DNA from: Thermoleophilia bacterium
GTDB taxonomy: Bacteria; Actinomycetota; Thermoleophilia; Gaiellales; Gaiellaceae
Direction: 5' to 3'
Length of the DNA: 20,288 bases
Assembly (NCBI GenBank): GCA_025934335.1
Contig: JAICYG010000029.1
Span: forward strand, 1 to 20,288
Notes under the pieces: model-generated
The model's database searches: none
Told to the model about the DNA's origin: nothing
The model's input: the letters and a program-made list of their open reading frames with translations, nothing else
Made by a program: the position numbers and the translations under genes
Shown here: positions 18,891-20,288 of the stretch, piece by piece
Layout of the letters: every line of letters begins with the position of its first letter
Position numbering within the stretch: position 1 is the stretch's first letter

Positions 18891-20216
18891 ATGGCGCCAC
18901 AGGTCGAGGAGCTCGCGGAGAACAAGGTCAAGCTGACGGTCGACGTCCCGGCGCACGACGTGCACCACGCGATCGAGCACGCGGCGAGCGACCTCGCGCA
19001 GTCGGTCCGGATCCCCGGCTTCCGCAAGGGCAAGGTGCCGATGCCGCTGCTCGTGCAGCGCGTCGGGCGCGAGCGCATCTACGCGGAGGCGGTCGACAGC
19101 CACATCGGCGGCTGGTTCTGGAACGCAGCGGCCCGTGCGCGCGTCAACCCGGTTGCCATGCCCGACTACGAGTTCGATCTGCCGACGAGCGACAGCGCGG
19201 ACTGGCGGTTCACCGCGATCGTCGAGGTGCAGCCGAAGCCCGAGCCGGCCGACTGGACGACGCTCGAGGTGCCGAAGCTCGAAGTCGAGGTGCCGCAGGA
19301 GGCAGTGAATGCGGAGCTCGAGCTGCTGCAGCACACCGTCGCCGAACTGGCGCCCGTCGAGGGCCGCCCGGCGCAGGACGGCGACGTGGTCGTCGTCGAC
19401 CTGCTCGCGAGCGACGGCAGCGCGCAGCGCGACTACGTCGTCGAGCTCGGCTCGGAGCGGCTCGTCGAGGAGATCGAGAACGGCATTCGCGGCCTCTCGG
19501 CCGGCGAGGAGCGGGCGATCGCGTACGAGCTCGCGGACGGCTCGCGTCGCTCGGCGACCGTCGTCCTCAAGGAGATCCGCGAGCGCGTCCTGCCGCCGCT
19601 CGACGACGAGCTCGCGAAGACGGCCACGGAGTTCGACACCCTCGCAGAGCTCCGCACCGACGCCGAGAACAGGCTGCGCGAGCAGGTCGAGGAGGAGGTC
19701 GAGGGTCGGTTCCGCGCTGCGGCGCTCGACAAGCTGGTCGAGGCGACCGGCTATGTCGCACGGGGCCCGCTCGTCGAGGCCCGCACCCGCGAGCTCCTGA
19801 CCGGCCTCGCCCGCAGCCTCGAAGCGCGGGGCATCGACGCCGGTTCGTACCTGCAGCTGACGGGGCAGTCGCCGGAACAGCTCGAGCTCCGCCTGCGCGC
19901 GGAGGCGGCGCTGTCCGTCTCGCGCGAGCTCGTGCTCGAGGCCGTCGCCGACAAGCTCGGCGTCGAGGTGACCGACGACGAGATCCGCGCCGACCTGCGC
20001 GAGGCGGGGGAGACCGACGAGGACATCGACGCGTTCGTCGAGCAGGGCGGCGCCGACAACGTGCGCGAGGACATCCGCCTCAAGCGCGCGCTCGACCGGC
20101 TCGCGGCCGAGGTCCAGCCGATCGCGCCCGAGCTGCACGAGGCGCGAGAGTCGATCTGGACGCCGGAGAAGGAGCAGCCGGCCGAGACCCCGAAACTCTG
20201 GACCCCAGGCACGTAA
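18891..20216 (+). CDS. tig: Trigger factor (ribosome-associated chaperone)
   Basis: 441 residues, ATG start without an obvious Shine-Dalgarno, possibly leaderless. The N-terminal ribosome-binding domain carries the signature GFRKGKVP (residues 43-50). The middle PPIase (FKBP-like) domain (about 155-245) looks reduced: after DGDVVVVDLL and YVVELGS it proceeds directly to GLSAGEERAIAYELADGSRR and VVLKEIRERVLPPLDDE, without the usual loop containing an aromatic FPxxY-like segment. The helical C-terminal chaperone domain (about 250-430) follows. It binds nascent chains near the exit tunnel, delaying misfolding. Upstream of clpP, the usual pairing. Divergent from the nitroreductase operon. Confidence 0.93.
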   Translation: MAPQVEELAENKVKLTVDVPAHDVHHAIEHAASDLAQSVRIPGFRKGKVPMPLLVQRVGRERIYAEAVDSHIGGWFWNAAARARVNPVAMPDYEFDLPTSDSADWRFTAIVEVQPKPEPADWTTLEVPKLEVEVPQEAVNAELELLQHTVAELAPVEGRPAQDGDVVVVDLLASDGSAQRDYVVELGSERLVEEIENGIRGLSAGEERAIAYELADGSRRSATVVLKEIRERVLPPLDDELAKTATEFDTLAELRTDAENRLREQVEEEVEGRFRAAALDKLVEATGYVARGPLVEARTRELLTGLARSLEARGIDAGSYLQLTGQSPEQLELRLRAEAALSVSRELVLEAVADKLGVEVTDDEIRADLREAGETDEDIDAFVEQGGADNVREDIRLKRALDRLAAEVQPIAPELHEARESIWTPEKEQPAETPKLWTPGT

Positions 20217-20225
20217 GGAGACTGC

Positions 20226-20288
20226 ATGAGCCCGTTGATCCCCATGGTCGTCGAACAGACCTCGCGCGGCGAGCGCGCCTTCGACATC
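20226..20288 (+). CDS. clpP: ATP-dependent Clp protease proteolytic subunit, N-terminus
   Basis: Truncated by the window end: 21 codons. The ATG is preceded by AAGGAG (20215-20220) at 5 nt, overlapping the trigger factor stop. Residues IPMVVEQTSRGERAFDI match the N-terminal region of ClpP (normally IPxVxEQTxRGERxYDI). This is the proteolytic core of the ClpXP/ClpCP complex in the cytoplasm; it starts 9 nt after trigger factor, as part of the same operon. Confidence 0.88.
   Translation, partial: MSPLIPMVVEQTSRGERAFDI

Noticed and set aside
18348..20138. Minus-strand open frame running from trigger factor into the amidohydrolase
   Set aside because: Only the part from 18347 down is a recognisable protein with a signal peptide; the rest is antisense to trigger factor and overlaps the nitroreductase.
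1..20288. CRISPR array or Cas genes
   Set aside because: No regularly spaced identical repeats and no cas-like protein were found.

Overview
The window is GC-rich bacterial DNA with dense, often overlapping genes, frequent GTG starts, several genes without a visible Shine-Dalgarno sequence (possibly leaderless), and trigger factor followed directly by clpP. This fits a high-GC actinobacterium. A deep lineage such as Thermoleophilia (Gaiellales/Solirubrobacterales) is my guess from overall style and is not proven by any marker here.

Layout. 1-3640: the C-terminal end of a PoxB-like TPP enzyme, then a fused FAD/Fe-S D-lactate (or glycolate) dehydrogenase; together they suggest D-lactate to pyruvate to acetate with electrons passed to the membrane. 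3687-6028: a membrane-anchored protein with two beta-propellers (six kelch-like blades, then a YVTN/YncE-type propeller), coupled to a small lipoprotein c-type cytochrome. 6032-8115: a small hypothetical gene, an AI-2E-family membrane protein and a secreted CAP-domain protein. 8144-9263: tRNA-Arg(UCU), whose last base is the A of the ATG of a P-loop kinase-like gene; then a 21-residue peptide made of four evenly spaced Cys-Cys pairs, divergent from an ArsR regulator across a palindromic operator. 9290-11134: an unrecognised secreted protein, a DJ-1/PfpI protein and a HAD phosphatase that appears to start at CTG.

11144-14052: tRNA-His and tRNA-Arg(UCG). The 3' end of tRNA-Arg(UCG) is repeated 2.7 kb downstream, bounding a mini-island with two divergent XRE-type regulators, an autoregulated-looking promoter and an Xre-RES toxin-antitoxin pair, but no integrase. 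The island separates the tRNA from an L,D-transpeptidase gene that would otherwise begin one base after it. A second pair of 33-bp near-repeats lies just inside the two ends.

14053-20288: L,D-transpeptidase, an ABM-like small protein, a REC-HD-GYP response regulator, tRNA-Leu(UAG), and a minus-strand operon (nitroreductase, lipoprotein amidohydrolase, APH-like phosphotransferase) joined by two GTGA start/stop overlaps. Divergent from it are trigger factor, with an apparently reduced PPIase domain, and the start of clpP.

The observations most worth following are the Cys-Cys micropeptide/ArsR module, the integrase-less tRNA-bounded RES/Xre island, and the tRNA genes fused to or abutting coding genes.
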